Counted from the first letter of the stretch, positions 33,401 through 41,655 are shown. The stretch is 64,000 nucleotides of DNA from Nymphaea colorata (GCF_008831285.2 NC_045148.1:4528001-4592000); one strand, 5' to 3'. Numbers and translations are program-made. The notes: a model not told the origin generated them from the letters alone.

Positions 33401-34871
33401 AAGTGTTCAGATAGGAATCTAACATTAAGTCAGAGCAAGCTGCAATGTTGAGTGTAAAATTATAGTACTGGATGATTTGATGATAAAAGTCAGTATTGGC
33501 TTGTGCAGACAATGGTTTTTTATGCCCATGTAATTTTCATCTCTTTGAAGCAAAAGAATGAGAAATCAAAATAAATCAATGTGCATAAAGCCATAAACCA
33601 ATTAAGTAAAAATTGAAAATGATGAAAGTGATATGTTCTGGAAGTCATTCTTCTACGGTAAGATGATGTTGTGCGCACAAACCAATGATTAGTGAGAATA
33701 TTGCAAGTGGTATGTTATTTAAGTCATTCTTCTTCTACGAAAAAGATGAAACTACCAAGACTACATGTGCTTTAATTATGTAGGAAGGTCATTTGGCGAC
33801 ACATGCCATGAGCTATATCAAACTCATCCTGGTGACTCCTGAATAAGCAAACTTTCATTCATCTCGTCATTTCTTTCTCACTGATCTTTCCAAATTGTTT
33901 CAGAGCCACTACTTTACATCTTCAGAAAAATCTCAGCAAATCTCGCTCCCGCCAAAGCTCTTCCATGCTTTTTCACGACTTGCTCAAACTAAATCAGTCT
34001 AAACTGGAGGAATTGCATTACCAGCTTATGCGAATTGCTAGAACTTACAAATTGTAAACATGAATGTAGACAGTCATACATGACATGCACCGACAACATA
34101 TTTAAGTGATAATTGGTGTTTCGTTTGTTAAGGTTCACCAGAAGAACACAACCTTAACTGTTTAAATACAGAACAACCAAGATATTATCAAACCTGTTTC
34201 CCTCAAACTGATACCGACCTTGACCCATAGATAATGGCTCATTAGACCTCATGTTTCAGAGTCCAACCAGAAGACCTACATTTGGTTTTTCTATAGCAAA
34301 GCTTGGGCCACCCTCCATTTGCTCTACTCTGACCTGAGAACCACATTGCCGGAGATTCTGAAAAACCATCAGTACAACTACTGCAATCCACCAAACAATA
34401 AATGGCTCTAAGAAAAAGCGGCTATAAACCAACATGGTATCAGGGATGCACTAGGGTGGGTGTCCATTTGGAAGCTCATATGGTCATTTTAGAACCTGTG
34501 GGGAAGGAGTGAAGCCCAATTCCATGAAAAAATTCATATTCTTCTCAAATACAGCCCTGATCTCGGACCTGAAGCCTAGTTATCCTCACTTTCCTCCCTC
34601 ACATAACCAACGCAATGCATCAAAACTTCCTTACAGGTTTCCCCAACAGCGGCACCAGATCAAAACCCAAATCGAACAATTAAAGAAGCTAAAATAATCA
34701 ATTTGACAACCAAAGTAATGAACTGAATTCCACACAAGCAACATCACGAGCAAAAGGTTTCACAAGAAGTGGACGGATCCCATCGTATCTGAGACCGTAA
34801 AACTAGCCAACTAGGAAATGGAAATGAGAAGGGAAATACCGCAGCCGGGTGCCAGAAGAAAACGGATTCAT
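3778..34871 (-). CDS. AP1G: AP-1 complex subunit gamma (gamma-adaptin), 18 exons
   Basis: Large subunit of the AP-1 adaptor that recruits clathrin and sorts cargo at the trans-Golgi network and endosomes. I joined 18 exons at GT-AG sites by comparison with the known plant family: 34871-34840, 32654-32352, 32195-32054, 31404-31231, 31097-30921, 30206-30052, 25554-25464, 24014-23851, 23715-23661, 22347-22225, 22142-22047, 21564-21437, 18879-18775, 18673-18396, 13347-13084, 12985-12810, 4213-4115, 3873-3778. They total 2658 nt, giving 885 residues and a TAG stop with no frame break; plant homologues are close to 880. The start [15 protein letters not shown] and the end NNFPPGL fit the family. 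Domains: adaptin N-terminal solenoid about 10-580, flexible hinge about 590-755 with a clathrin-box-like LLDLD at 640-644, gamma-ear about 765-885. Odd: the terminal exons lie past an 8.6-kb intron filled with transposon DNA. The family assignment is very secure; single splice sites are inferred. Confidence 0.96.
5272..5406. mobile_element. 135-bp foldback MITE
   Basis: Both ends are inverted copies: TTAAAATCAGCTGACTGCTG at the left, and TTAAAATCTGCCGGCTGCTG when the right end is read on the other strand, followed by matching GGAT. The interior also partly pairs (GCAATGG, AGCAACGG, AGCTACGG). Related AGATTTGAACTCC and TTTTAGC fragments recur at 11160-11680. No clear target duplication is visible, so the superfamily is open. 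Confidence 0.55.
5515..8999 (+). mobile_element. hAT-superfamily transposon, probable full-length but defective
   Basis: An identical 8-bp sequence ATATTACC sits at 5507-5514 and 9000-9007, the right size for a hAT target duplication, and it brackets a hAT transposase relic. The left end starts CTATGGAGGCC and soon becomes rich in GGTACCGGTACGG. The right end, read inwards on the minus strand, starts CTATGTCACATAGGTATGGG and continues GTACGGGTACGG. Perfect terminal identity is only CTATG, followed by similar subterminal GGTACGG repeats. The target duplication lies in TA-rich DNA, so chance is not excluded. A leader with probable 5' exon (about 5760-5900, CG-rich) and an intron to about 6573 precedes the coding part. 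Confidence 0.55.
6610..8773 (+). pseudogene. hAT transposase (BED finger, DUF659, hAT dimerisation), broken
   Basis: DNA-binding and strand-transfer enzyme of a hAT transposon. The ATG at 6610 opens [20 protein letters not shown] and reaches PLW, where the frame must shift (about 6725) to [19 protein letters not shown] 482-codon frame (6723-8171) then holds a BED-type finger (CKFC then H and C, about codons 22-52), then the DUF659/RNase-H-like core with [21 protein letters not shown] and [16 protein letters not shown] second shift near 8150 leads to [10 protein letters not shown]. An in-frame TAG at 8393 replaces a Trp of DPV-WWLxFG. The dimerisation domain follows: [45 protein letters not shown] at 8588 then precedes the acidic tail ([16 protein letters not shown]) ending at 8771-8773. 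Two frameshifts and two stops make it a pseudogene. Confidence 0.9.
9240..9680. repeat. TA/TATG-rich low-complexity block
   Basis: About 430 bp made almost only of TATATG, TATACA, ATATTA and related steps, ending in a pure (TA)n run at 9645-9673. It is probably a degenerate dinucleotide array adjoining the hAT element. Reading frames here encode Tyr/Ile/Met-rich nonsense. Confidence 0.8.
9924..9993. repeat. compound (CT)n(AT)n microsatellite
   Basis: A CT run reaching 9960 passes directly into an AT run ending at 9993. The same compound order recurs at 24334-24408, and the shape suggests growth next to a transposon end. Confidence 0.95.
10806..10850. repeat. (CT)n microsatellite
   Basis: A run of CT with one TTT interruption, followed by a short GT run (TTTGTGTGTGTT). 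Confidence 0.95.
11160..11680. repeat. degenerate tandem repeat, about 240-bp units
   Basis: The phrases CACTAATG-CTACTRTGGTRAC, AACCATTGCTAAAAGTACTA and CAGATTTGAACTCC each recur two or three times. That suggests at least two diverged units of about 240 bp in direct order. The motifs resemble the foldback MITE at 5272-5406. No coding potential is visible. Confidence 0.5.
11690..11723. repeat. (TA)n microsatellite
   Basis: An uninterrupted AT/TA run following the degenerate repeat block. Confidence 0.95.
12810..13347 (-). CDS. AP1G: AP1G exons 15-16 (hinge end and start of gamma-ear)
   Basis: Exons 13347-13084 and 12985-12810 encode residues 675-821. Exon 15 has the hinge motif [13 protein letters not shown] and a Ser/Pro-rich stretch. 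Exon 16 opens the ear domain: [15 protein letters not shown], then [21 protein letters not shown], the typical immunoglobulin-like strand region that binds accessory proteins. The protein cannot end here: the frame runs past the donor into VEWQK and a stop, which would cut off half of the ear. The remainder lies 8.6 kb further on. Confidence 0.94.
13929..14122. mobile_element. hAT MITE with CAGGGGYGGAGCCA-type ends
   Basis: The left end is CAAGGGCGGAACCA. The right end read inwards is CAGGGGTGGAGCCA, so 11 of 14 bases match. Flanks CGAGTAAG (13921-13928) and CTAGTAGG (14123-14130) agree at 6 of 8 positions, an aged 8-bp target duplication. The 194-bp interior is AT-rich without coding capacity. 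It lies in AP1G intron 14. Related ends occur at 45409-45604 and 62328-62508, and a lone right end at 28589-28602. Confidence 0.72.
15006..15032. repeat. (TA)n microsatellite
   Basis: An uninterrupted TA run in AP1G intron 14. A CT run follows at 15297-15322. Confidence 0.95.
15405..15799. mobile_element. MULE-like MITE, 395 bp
   Basis: A perfect 10-bp direct repeat TAGTATTAAC flanks it (15395-15404 and 15800-15809), close to the 9-bp duplication usual for Mutator-like elements. The inner ends are imperfect inverted repeats: TATAGCCATAAATATC at the left, TATCTGCAAATCTCG at the right read inwards. A related sequence in the opposite orientation lies at about 24737-25148. The interior is AT-rich with TATCATGATATT-like motifs and no gene. 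Confidence 0.6.
17238..18069. mobile_element. hAT-type non-autonomous element, 832 bp
   Basis: The left end is CAATGTTCTAAAACCCAG. The right end read inwards is CAGTATTTTAAAACTCGC; the shared pattern is CARTRTTYTAAAAC. Flanks CTCCACAA (17230-17237) and CTCCAAAA (18070-18077) match at 7 of 8 bases, as expected for hAT. The subterminal regions repeat GACTTGACTCG, GAGTCAA and similar motifs on both strands. It sits in AP1G intron 14 and has no coding frame. Confidence 0.7.
18396..18879 (-). CDS. AP1G: AP1G exons 13-14 (linker and hinge)
   Basis: Exons 18879-18775 and 18673-18396 encode residues 547-675. The first has [21 protein letters not shown], the family segment ending the solenoid; the second begins the low-complexity hinge with [16 protein letters not shown]. 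Within it, [12 protein letters not shown] at 636-646 contains LLDLD, fitting the clathrin-box pattern (L, hydrophobic, any, hydrophobic, acidic), and a second acidic-hydrophobic repeat [10 protein letters not shown] follows. Clathrin binding is inferred from the motif. The exon 13 donor is AA|GTTTGT, weaker than its neighbours. Confidence 0.92.
19443..19480. repeat. (TA)n-(GA)n microsatellite
   Basis: A TA run followed by a GA run in AP1G intron 12. Confidence 0.9.
19777..19912 (-). repeat. copy of dispersed CTATGTCACATAGG-family end with TA/CA array
   Basis: On the minus strand it reads TATGTTGCATTGGTGTGGGT, then GTACGGGTGC, then CATTTTCAAAAAACTTGGG, then GGCCGTGTGTG and a TA array. The same order (end motif, GGGTACGGG repeats, TTTTCAAAAAA, GGCCGTRCACACA, TA run) is seen at the right end of the intronic hAT near 8892-8999 and at 31793-31900. 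It is diverged and partial. Confidence 0.55.
20752..20845 (+). repeat. copy of dispersed CTATGTCACATAGG-family end
   Basis: It begins CCTACGTCACATAGGTCAG and runs into GGTGCTGGTGCGAATGCGGG, the same end motif followed by short GGTGC-type repeats as in the other copies. No partner end or target duplication was found. Confidence 0.45.
21158..21382. repeat. 127-bp tandem duplication in AP1G intron 12
   Basis: The segment beginning GTCGATGCA at 21158 is repeated from 21285, sharing GACTTAGTTGAAAACAATAA and ATTCAAGCTCTC and AAACATCAAATCAACAAGA. Copies differ at scattered bases. A shorter third fragment (AACAATAAATCATTCAAG) precedes the first copy near 21134. Confidence 0.8.
21437..22347 (-). CDS. 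AP1G: AP1G exons 10-12 (end of solenoid)
   Basis: Exons 22347-22225, 22142-22047 and 21564-21437 encode residues 432-547. Family blocks visible are [21 protein letters not shown], read as [16 protein letters not shown] and [17 protein letters not shown], then [20 protein letters not shown] and [20 protein letters not shown]. Exon 11 ends at PIT and exon 12 resumes with [10 protein letters not shown], matching the family PITV-TESDAV junction. A 127-bp tandem duplication (21158-21382) lies about 55 bp past the exon 12 donor, in the next intron. Confidence 0.95.
23661..25554 (-). CDS. AP1G: AP1G exons 7-9 (adaptin solenoid, middle)
   Basis: Exons 25554-25464, 24014-23851 and 23715-23661 encode residues 328-431, including [40 protein letters not shown] and [14 protein letters not shown]. 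The 4.5-kb intron before exon 7 contains a complete hAT MITE at 26124-26829 and a CA/TA-rich tandem duplication near 28350-28540. The intron between exons 7 and 8 contains two more element candidates (24233-24627 and about 24737-25148). A long poly-A run sits ten bases past the exon 8 donor. Confidence 0.94.
24233..24627. mobile_element. non-autonomous hAT element of the CTATGTCACATAGG family
   Basis: The left end is CTATGTCACATAGGTATGGG. The right end read inwards is CTTTGTCATAATGGTACGTG, so the terminal 15 bases are similar. Flanks ATATGCTC (24225-24232) and ATAAGCTC (24628-24635) match at 7 of 8 bases. The left end matches the right end of the broken hAT at 5515-8999, suggesting that relative mobilised it. 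The interior carries a (CT)n(TA)n array (24334-24408) and no gene. It lies in AP1G intron 7. Confidence 0.6.
24334..24408. repeat. compound (CT)n(TA)n microsatellite
   Basis: A CT run to 24360 is followed at once by a TA run to about 24408, inside the non-autonomous element at 24233-24627. Confidence 0.97.
24737..25148. mobile_element. possible sister copy of the MULE-like MITE
   Basis: It contains GCCATAAATATCGTTCTTGG at one end and, read inwards from the other, TAGCTACAAATGTCGCGATA. Both resemble, in opposite orientation, the ends of the element at 15405-15799. The target duplication is unclear. The ends are approximate. Confidence 0.4.
26124..26829. mobile_element. hAT MITE rich in TCGTACGATACG palindromes
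   Basis: A perfect 8-bp target duplication GTCTCTAA flanks it (26116-26123 and 26830-26837). Ends are CAATGTT at the left and CAATGTT read inwards at the right, as in many hAT elements. The left subterminal region repeats the palindrome CGTATCGTACGATACG (near 26225 and 26257, plus a shorter copy near 26133). The right subterminal region has ACGATACGC and CGATACGCG variants. No coding frame is present. It sits in AP1G intron 6. Confidence 0.87.
28350..28540. repeat. tandem duplication of a CA/TA-rich unit, about 95 bp
   Basis: Two consecutive units each read CA run, GCACACAAGT, ATATATTGTGT, CTGTS-CATA, then TGCTTACTTTATCTCATTCT and a TATATGTATG run. Frames through it are repetitive and not coding. 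A lone hAT-type end TAGCTCCACCCCTG follows at 28589-28602. Confidence 0.75.
30052..32654 (-). CDS. AP1G: AP1G exons 2-6 (adaptin solenoid, N-terminal half)
   Basis: Exons 32654-32352, 32195-32054, 31404-31231, 31097-30921 and 30206-30052 encode residues 11-328. They carry the most conserved adaptin stretches: [66 protein letters not shown] and [15 protein letters not shown]. Exon 2 ends in AAGCA before the donor and exon 3 starts AGATCTG, which gives KQDLNHSNQ across the junction. A copy of the dispersed CTATGTCACATAGG-type repeat lies in the intron near 31793-31900. Every junction keeps the frame. Confidence 0.95.
31793..31900 (+). repeat. copy of dispersed CTATGTCACATAGG-family end
   Basis: It reads CTAAGTCACACAGATGCAGG, then GGTACAGGTGC repeats, then CTTTCAAAAAATTTGGGTAC and GGACACGGCTGTACATACAC. 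This is the same order as the other copies. It lies in AP1G intron 3, antisense to no exon. Confidence 0.5.
34840..34871 (-). CDS. AP1G: AP1G exon 1 (start codon exon)
   Basis: This 32-nt exon encodes [10 protein letters not shown] plus two bases of an Arg codon, then a GTATTT donor. The third base of that codon comes from exon 2, restoring the family motif TRLRDMIR. That phase match decides the start; the first ATG inside exon 2 (MIRSIRACK) would drop a conserved N-terminus. The exon is too short and too split to be seen as a long reading frame. The 2.2-kb intron that follows holds no recognisable gene. Confidence 0.93.
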
Positions 34872-35330
34872 GATGGAACCCTCCGTTGAAGAAGATCCTC
34901 CTGCACTTCTTCTTCTTCCTACTTTTCTCCGAGTTGTGATTGCGACTATTCACCCTCCAGCAACCAGACGGAGATGTCACGGCGGCAGCAAATCGATCGC
35001 TCTGTCTGCCGCGGATCTGAGCGACGAACGAAACAATACACGGAGGAAGACGGGAAGCCAGCCGATATCTCCCTTAAGTTTTACAGTTACGAAAAGAAAA
35101 AACAAAACTGGAGAAAAGCAAATGAGAAGAAGAGAATTTCGGGATTTCGTCGAGAGGAGGACGAAATTCGGCTTCTCCCCTTCTGAGCTTCCCACCGCTC
35201 CTCTCTCCGCGCCAGAGAGCACAAGGGATCTGGGAAATTCTTTCGCTCCAGTATGTAAAATTTTGAGTTATACGCGAGCGAACAATGAATTAGAGAAAAA
35301 ATGACCATCGGCCGGCAGCCTAAGGAGGTC
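34872..35330 (-). promoter_or_regulatory. AP1G: AP1G upstream region and probable 5' leader
   Basis: This is the sequence immediately upstream of the gamma-adaptin start codon on the minus strand. It is richer in CpG than the surrounding DNA, with runs such as GCGGCAG and CTCTCCGCG. I see no clear TATA box, which suits a broadly expressed housekeeping gene. The transcription start cannot be fixed from sequence. Open frames here (for example 34849-35304 plus) look fortuitous. Confidence 0.4.
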
Positions 35331-36669
35331 CAGGAATGTTTATTCACGAAAACGCGGCTGGATTCATGGCATATTACAATTGACCGCCCATACCGGGACG
35401 AAACGATCGGGACCTGTTTACGTGTTATGCCCATAACAAGCGCCAGCGGGTTATGTTTCCATAAATGCACATGAACGAAAGCGGATCAAGCTTGAAAACG
35501 TGTGCTTTAACCAAATGCCTATGAACACAATGCAACAATTTTCTTGTAAGTTTACACAACTGCATGAGAGAAATGGTTGACAACTCTCCTCATTGTTGGT
35601 GCACAGACAAGTCTTTGATGTTGGTAGCTACAACCTTGTTGATGATCGATTGCTGCCCCATGTCAATTATGTTGATAGTGAAAAAACATAAGCTTTGACT
35701 TTATCATCTTATGAGAGCAATGATCACATTGTCATGAAGCAGTGGTTCTCATGGATGTTGTGTTGATTTCTGATGCAATAACGATTGTCATTCATGAGAA
35801 ATAAAATCGATACTCTTCCCCTATTACTTCCATTAAACTTTGATGTGATTCAAAATGTTGATTGCCAGTGAGAATTAGAAATGCCCCTTTTCTTCTATGC
35901 GTATGGTCTCTAATGGAACCAAGACCTCATTCTTGAATACCCGTGTTCTTGAACCTTGTTCAACGACGAACTGCTTCACTATTGGAGAAGGGGCAAGGAT
36001 TAGTGAGGATTGCACTATGATGGTGGCTTTTCCCCTTCATTAAACATGTTTGAGATACTGACATTTTGTCGCCTCCATAGTTGGTGAAATGCAAGTGATA
36101 ACTAGGGTTGTAGATGGGGAATGGGAAAATTCTCACTATCAAAGCATTTATCATCCGTTCAACAAACATCAGTGATGCCAAAGTTTTGTTCTTTGCTGTT
36201 GACCAAAATCTGATGGAATGAAGGTATTGTCAATGGTAAAATCTCTGGCATAAGGGAAATTGAAGCCATTTGTTAAAAAATTAGGCAACATGCTTTTAAT
36301 TTTTCACTTGAAGTCGTGTGATCGTTTGACTTATTCATACTTCCCTCCAAATGGTCCCTATTGTTACTTAGATCCAATTGTTGGTTGGTTCATCATCGGC
36401 AGCAGTAGATGGAGAAAAACGGAGAAGTAGGAATCAAGCAGTGGAATCTCACGTGCCTCTACCTCCTCAGCCACATTGCTCTCTCCAACGTCGAAATCTT
36501 CTCCAACAAGGTATTTTAATTCAACTGACTCTTCCACCTTTCCTTGTTTTGCATCCTTTGATATGCCTCTTTCTTTGGTGATTGTTTTCATTCCTCTTAG
36601 CTAGTAGGGCAGCTAGCTAGATAGACGAATTTTGGGGATTTATCGATGATGATGTCATTCTATGCTATT
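35330..36669. other. intergenic, no supported gene
   Basis: Frames are short and broken on both strands. I see no conserved family, RNA gene or repeat structure in this stretch. Confidence 0.5.
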
Positions 36670-36677
36670 AACTAAAC

Positions 36678-37003
36678 TAGGCCTGGGCAACGGGCCGGGC
36701 CGCCCGGCCCGATTGGGCCGGGAATTTCCCGGCCCGGGCCCGATAGGCCGGCTCGGCCCGTTTAGATTAAAATTTTATTTTTTTTTATTTTTTTAAAATA
36801 TATATATATATATTATTATTAAATACATTTTATATTTTAAAATTTTGTTTTATAATTAAAAAATATTTTTTAATTTCAAATGGGCAGGCCCGGGCCCGGG
36901 CCGAGACCCGGGCTATCGGGCCGGGCCCGGGCCCGGGCCGAGACCCGGGCTATCGGGCCGGGCCCGGGCCAGGCTCACCGGCCCGGCCCGTTGCCCACCC
37001 TTA
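36678..37003. mobile_element. GC-rich hAT MITE with perfect target duplication
   Basis: An identical 8-bp AACTAAAC flanks it (36670-36677 and 37004-37011). Ends are TAGGCCTGGGCAACGGGCC at the left and TAAGGGTGGGCAACGGGCC read inwards at the right. GGGCCGGGCC and CCCGGGCTATCGGGCC motifs crowd both ends, including a tandem duplication of about 34 bp near 36890-36960, around an AT-rich core. It is non-coding. Relatives are at 41841-42051 and, truncated, at 55331-55440. Confidence 0.92.
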
Positions 37004-37011
37004 AACTAAAC

Positions 37012-40000
37012 TGAAATTGGATGGACATGAAGCATGTGCATGTGAGAATGTGATCTTGTTTTTTAATTAGTGATACAATTCTATTGATTTTTTTAGTTTA
37101 GCTTCGATCTTGTTTTTGATATTCAATCTGTGGGTAGATGGGGTGTACACCCATCGAGATGCTTTCTAGGGAGATGCATGAGCTTCTGATGCTATGGTGA
37201 CGCTTGACTTACAGAATTATACATGGCACTTCATCTACCTCCTTTGGTTTCGTTTGTGATATTTATGTAGCTCATGATATGACCTCTGTAATTATAAAAC
37301 GTAATGGAGTTGCGGAAGATGGGTGTTTTATTTCCTTTTCCTTTTCCTTTGTGCTTGTTATTGCATCTATCATTGACTTTGATGCATTATGAACTTGGGA
37401 GATGTGGGTCAACATTACGGCTTATTTTTTGCTTTGCAATAACTTATTCTTTCCCTCTTATTGGACTTGCTCCTCTTAGTTTATATACGTTGTTTCTCTA
37501 CTGTTCAGATTTTAGAGGGAAGAGGAAAAGTAAGGTCGATGGTGGGGCTTCATGCTATTAGAATCACGAGCACATTATGCACATTTTTTTCCTGATACTA
37601 TCTCTAGCATGTTGGTTGAGACTTATAAAGCTGTGGTTTTTTGGGATGTTTTTTCCAAATATTTTATAAAGGGACATTCAACTTTTGGTGAAATAAGCTA
37701 AGAAACACTTAAATTTATCTTATTTAATTTTTTAAATGTAATTCAAAGAGTAGAATGAAAGAAATAGGTACTTAAACAAGTTCTAGTTAAGATTCAACCT
37801 GTTTTTGTAAAATTTTCTTTTCAGACACTCCCAATCGAAAGACATTGCTATAGTCACCAAGTCACCCTCTAGGGCTTCATTTGCAGAAACCTAATTATAT
37901 GCCTCTTTTTTGCTTCAAAAACCCAATATAACCTCAAGGCTACATTCAAAATGAGAAGTGGAAAGTTGAGTTTGACAAAAATTGGTTAAAGGCATAAAAA
38001 AAATATCAAGAAGTTGCAAATGGAAGCTCAATTACCAAAGGATTCTAGGGGTAGTACATAGCTAGGTGTTGTCTTATATCAAGCAATTAGTGAAGACAAG
38101 AATGAGTGTGTTTACGTATATAGGCAAGCTGTAAAAGCCTGTGATATATTTGGCAAAAGGCCAACTCAAAATGAGCTCCTAATAGCATAATGCTGCCCTT
38201 ACGGAGTACATAAATTGTATGAATGATGTGGTCAGTGGGTTGCAAAATAAGATGAATGAATTAGAGGTGCAAATCAAAATGCCGATAAAACATGACAACA
38301 ACCTTAGTTAGCTAATGGAAATGTCACAACCCAATGCACAAACTAGTTCACTAGTAATATTTACTTTACAAGGTGTTGTAAGTTTAATTCTTACTGTACA
38401 TACTTGTGTTGCTTAATTTATGAATGTGTGTCAACTTTGTTATTGCTAGGTATGATGGTGATAGGAAATAATGAAGGGATGAAAGATTTCTCACTTTTTG
38501 CAAATGAAGTTTATTTACAATTGTCATTGGATATGTCTTGTGAACGGACTGCTCAAACTTAGTTTCTTCAGTTTTTGTTGCTATGGGGGTTCAAGTTTTG
38601 TGACCCTTGTTCTATTTGTTTCTTTTGTTCATGGATTGTTTACTTTTTGTTACTTCTTTTGGACTGTCATTTAACTTAAATCTATGAATGTTCTTTTAAT
38701 TATACATTAGACTCTCTCTCTCTCCATATATATATATAGGCGTGGGAGAGAGAGAACCTCAAAATAAGAATAGGTCAATCACAAGCTCAGAACTTGGCTG
38801 CAGGGTGAAGTGCATGTATGTGCAGAAGCAAAGTGCCTAATTTCAGCTATCATCTGAATTTTTTGTTACTTCCTTCTTCCATATTCCAGATACCGTGAAA
38901 TATTAGGCGATGAATAATGGCTTTCTGCATGTTTAAGCAATATTTGCGGCATACCTACATTTTAATTCCTCATGTGCCAAATGGGAAGCTGTTCCTCTAG
39001 TGCAGCTCATTGTTGGATCTTATCATGCCTTTGTGTGTGACTGGATACAAGCCAACTGATGGACATATCCTATAAGTGGTTTTATCTATTTTTATCTTTG
39101 CATGGTTTTTATTTTTTTGTTAATACTATTTGTGCTTTGTTACGAGTTTATTTACTTACTTTGTTTTTGGTATAATCTAGTCACTTGCTAGTCTAACAGT
39201 TAGAAATGTATCCATTGTACTGTCCAAGATATATAGTTAAAAGTTGTAAAATGCCCTAGGTAATAGAATTGGATATACAACCAAAGAGTTCTTTGGATGC
39301 CTGATCAGATATGAAATGATATATGTAACTATGTGTCATCTCTTACTAGGTTCCACTATAACAATCCAAATTTGATTTCCATAGTTTCTATTACTAATGC
39401 ACATCTTTCACCACAAGATGAATGGTGAAAATATTGCATTCAATGTATAAATTCATATGCATTGCAGAAGTCACAACCATTAAAGAGTTTGTGAAATTTT
39501 ACCAAACACTAGATAAAGCCATTAAAGGGTTAAACATGTGGGCAAGGGCTTCAAACTAAATCAAATGCTTTCCCTTAATCTGATTCTCACTTACAACTTT
39601 TCTTTCCTCTAAATGATAGGGTCCGATGAACTTTTTGTGGTGTTGTAGGTAGCAAACCTCCTCTATCACCATGATCTTGACACTTCACTAGACCATTCAT
39701 TCGGTAAGAGCGACGAGCAATGTGTACAAAGGGCAGAGACATAGTCATTTTTTAAGTGTGTCAAAGAGTCATGTAGAGGTATGTGTTTATTAAAAAATCT
39801 ATTAAGATAGGATGCAAAATAGGAGGGGATATTTGTTTGAAAATTTTTACAATGTGATTCCTACTATTTGTCTAGGTTGTTAGATTTTAAAATGTTGGTG
39901 ATCCTTGTAATTGCACTATTAAAATGTTGGTGATCCTTGTAATTGCACTATGTTCATTCTATGGTGGAACATTTTGATCTATTTCTCAATTAAAAAAATC

Positions 40001-40170
40001 TGGCTTTTCAATATGTATACTTTTCTAATTATAGGTTTATTGAGTTTCGTAGTACACATCATGGTGATAGGCCATTAGGAGATCATGCATTTGTAGTTGC
40101 ACATTACTGTCACAAAGGTGGCTCATTTGTAGACTCTTCAAAGCTGCTTATAGAAGATGGAGAGTTGCTT
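37012..40170. other. intergenic, no supported gene
   Basis: Many short frames occur, none matching a family I recognise. A fragment near 38000-38170 keeps one frame over about 50 codons but has stops on both sides and no recognisable motif. A (CT)n(TA)n stretch occurs at 38714-38739 and a 32-bp tandem duplication at 39887-39950. Confidence 0.5.
39887..39950. repeat. 32-bp perfect tandem duplication
   Basis: The unit TTAAAATGTTGGTGATCCTT plus GTAATTGCACTA occurs twice back to back. Confidence 0.95.
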
Positions 40171-40194
40171 TGTGCATGGCAAAACTAGAGGGAT

Positions 40195-40385
40195 CCGGTA
40201 GATCAAGACTTTTCTTATGCATCCAAGGATCTGGTAGATCAAGACTTTCTTGATGCATCTAGGGATCCATGCCCAACGAGCATGTTGGTTGAGAGCCCCT
40301 AAATCCATGCATATGTCAAAGCTCTGAACCATAGAAAGTGCACTTGAGGAGGTCCACACATACAATGAAGGGGCGAAGCCAATGC
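40195..40385. repeat. direct repeat flanking the second hAT relic (left copy)
   Basis: It shares CTAGGGATCCAT, GAGCATG or GAGCGCA, CCATGCATA, CAAAGCTC and CATACAATGAAGGGGC with 41655-41825 in the same orientation and order. Inside it, GATCTGGTAGATCAAGAC-type sequence is itself tandemly doubled (40195-40264). Together the copies bracket the transposase remnant. Confidence 0.65.
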
Positions 40386-40439
40386 AGGTTATTTAAAAAA
40401 CAAGATCAGTTGTTACCTACTTAATGGTAGAGAATAGAT

Positions 40440-41420
40440 TTGTTGTGTTGTAGAATACTTCAAAAATTGACATAAATCAGATGCATGAGACCACTCATTT
40501 TCAATATCACATGAAACTAAATGTTGAAAAACATATTTAAATAGCAATCTATCTGTCAATATTATAAATGTAGAGTTCCATTGAGTAAGAACATCTTAGT
40601 TTAAACCTTTTTTCTCATTCAAACTCATGACCTTTACACATTACTTCAAAGCATTTAGTCGTTTTGGTGATCCCTTTATATATTTGACATTGTCACAAAT
40701 TTTTGAAATTGTAACATCTATATCATTCATACTACTTTTAACCATGAAATTTATAATATTTGCACCACAACAAACATGAAATTGTTTCCCTCCCAATGAA
40801 AATGAAATATTTTTTTTTTTTATGGTCATTTTCAGTAAACTTATTCCACTATCATTTGTTAAACATTTATCAGCAGTAATGGGATACATCTTCAATTAAA
40901 TTTTTCATTTAATAGTAATGCACTCTGATAAAACGTCACATATACAACTTACATTATGTAGTGGAGGCACATGTATAAAATCTAGTATATGAGAGTGCAA
41001 TTGTCAATCTCTATCAATATATTGTACTATTACACACAAGTATCTTAATGTCTGTTGTGAGGACCACATATCAAATGTTAATGAAACTCGATGCACAAGA
41101 TTATTTATAACTCCTTGATATATCATTTTTTTCAGTCTTAAATATTGACTAAACCTTTTCTGTAAGTGTTTTTCTAGAAAATGGAATAAACCTTGAATTA
41201 CAATCTTTTAGAAGATCGTTATGATATTCATATTTTTGCAATGCTGAAAAAAAAAGTGCATGCATTATTGTATACTTGGCCATACATTTTTTTATAATCA
41301 CCATAACAAATTTATATAGGCATAAAGAAGTTGTACCAAATTCACTAACTCCAAATGGCAAAGTTAGTTGTTTTTCATCAATAACTTGTTTCTTTGCACT
41401 TATATCTCATGTCAAATCAT
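40440..41420 (-). pseudogene. RICESLEEPER-type hAT transposase remnant
   Basis: Minus-strand frames carry successive parts of a zinc-finger BED hAT transposase. From high coordinate: MAKYTIMHALFFSALQKYEY then PFSRKTL (41149-41361); then RVSLTFDMWSSQQTLRYLCV with VQYID; then MYPITADKCLTNDSGISLLK, FHVCCGANIINFMVKSSMND and ISKICDNVKYIKGSPKR (40641-40895); then DVLTQWNSTFIILTDRL near 40560 and ENEWSHASDLCQFLKY near 40480. These are the pattern LT-D-W-S, TADNA-like and WNSTF blocks of the family. Several stops and frame changes separate the blocks and the dimerisation domain is missing, so it is inactive. Confidence 0.85.
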
Positions 41421-41494
41421 GAGTTATGTTGTCACGAGCTTGCCTATGATAGTTTTGTTAATTAGTCCACTGGTATGACTCCTTTCCATATTTT

Positions 41495-41655
41495 CAATGT
41501 GAGTTTGCTTGAGTTTTTTTTTTTTCCTTTGTTTCTTACGCTTGTCATTTTGATTACAACTTTGTCAAGTTTCTTGATGAATAAAATTGATAGTTCATTG
41601 ATTTGGGATTTAGGGGAGACGATCCTCCCTATCAGTGCATCACCTTGGTATTGGA
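41495..41655. repeat. direct repeat R2, copy a
   Basis: It shares ACAACTTTGTCAAGTTTCTT, GTTCATTGATTTGGGATTT or a close variant, and GACGATCCTC with 42205-42365 in the same orientation. The copies are separated by the direct repeat at 41655-41825 and the MITE at 41841-42051. Confidence 0.75.

Noticed and set aside
34849-35304. 151-codon frame on the plus strand
   Set aside because: It is antisense to AP1G exon 1 and leader, with composition typical of a CpG-rich promoter and no recognisable domain.
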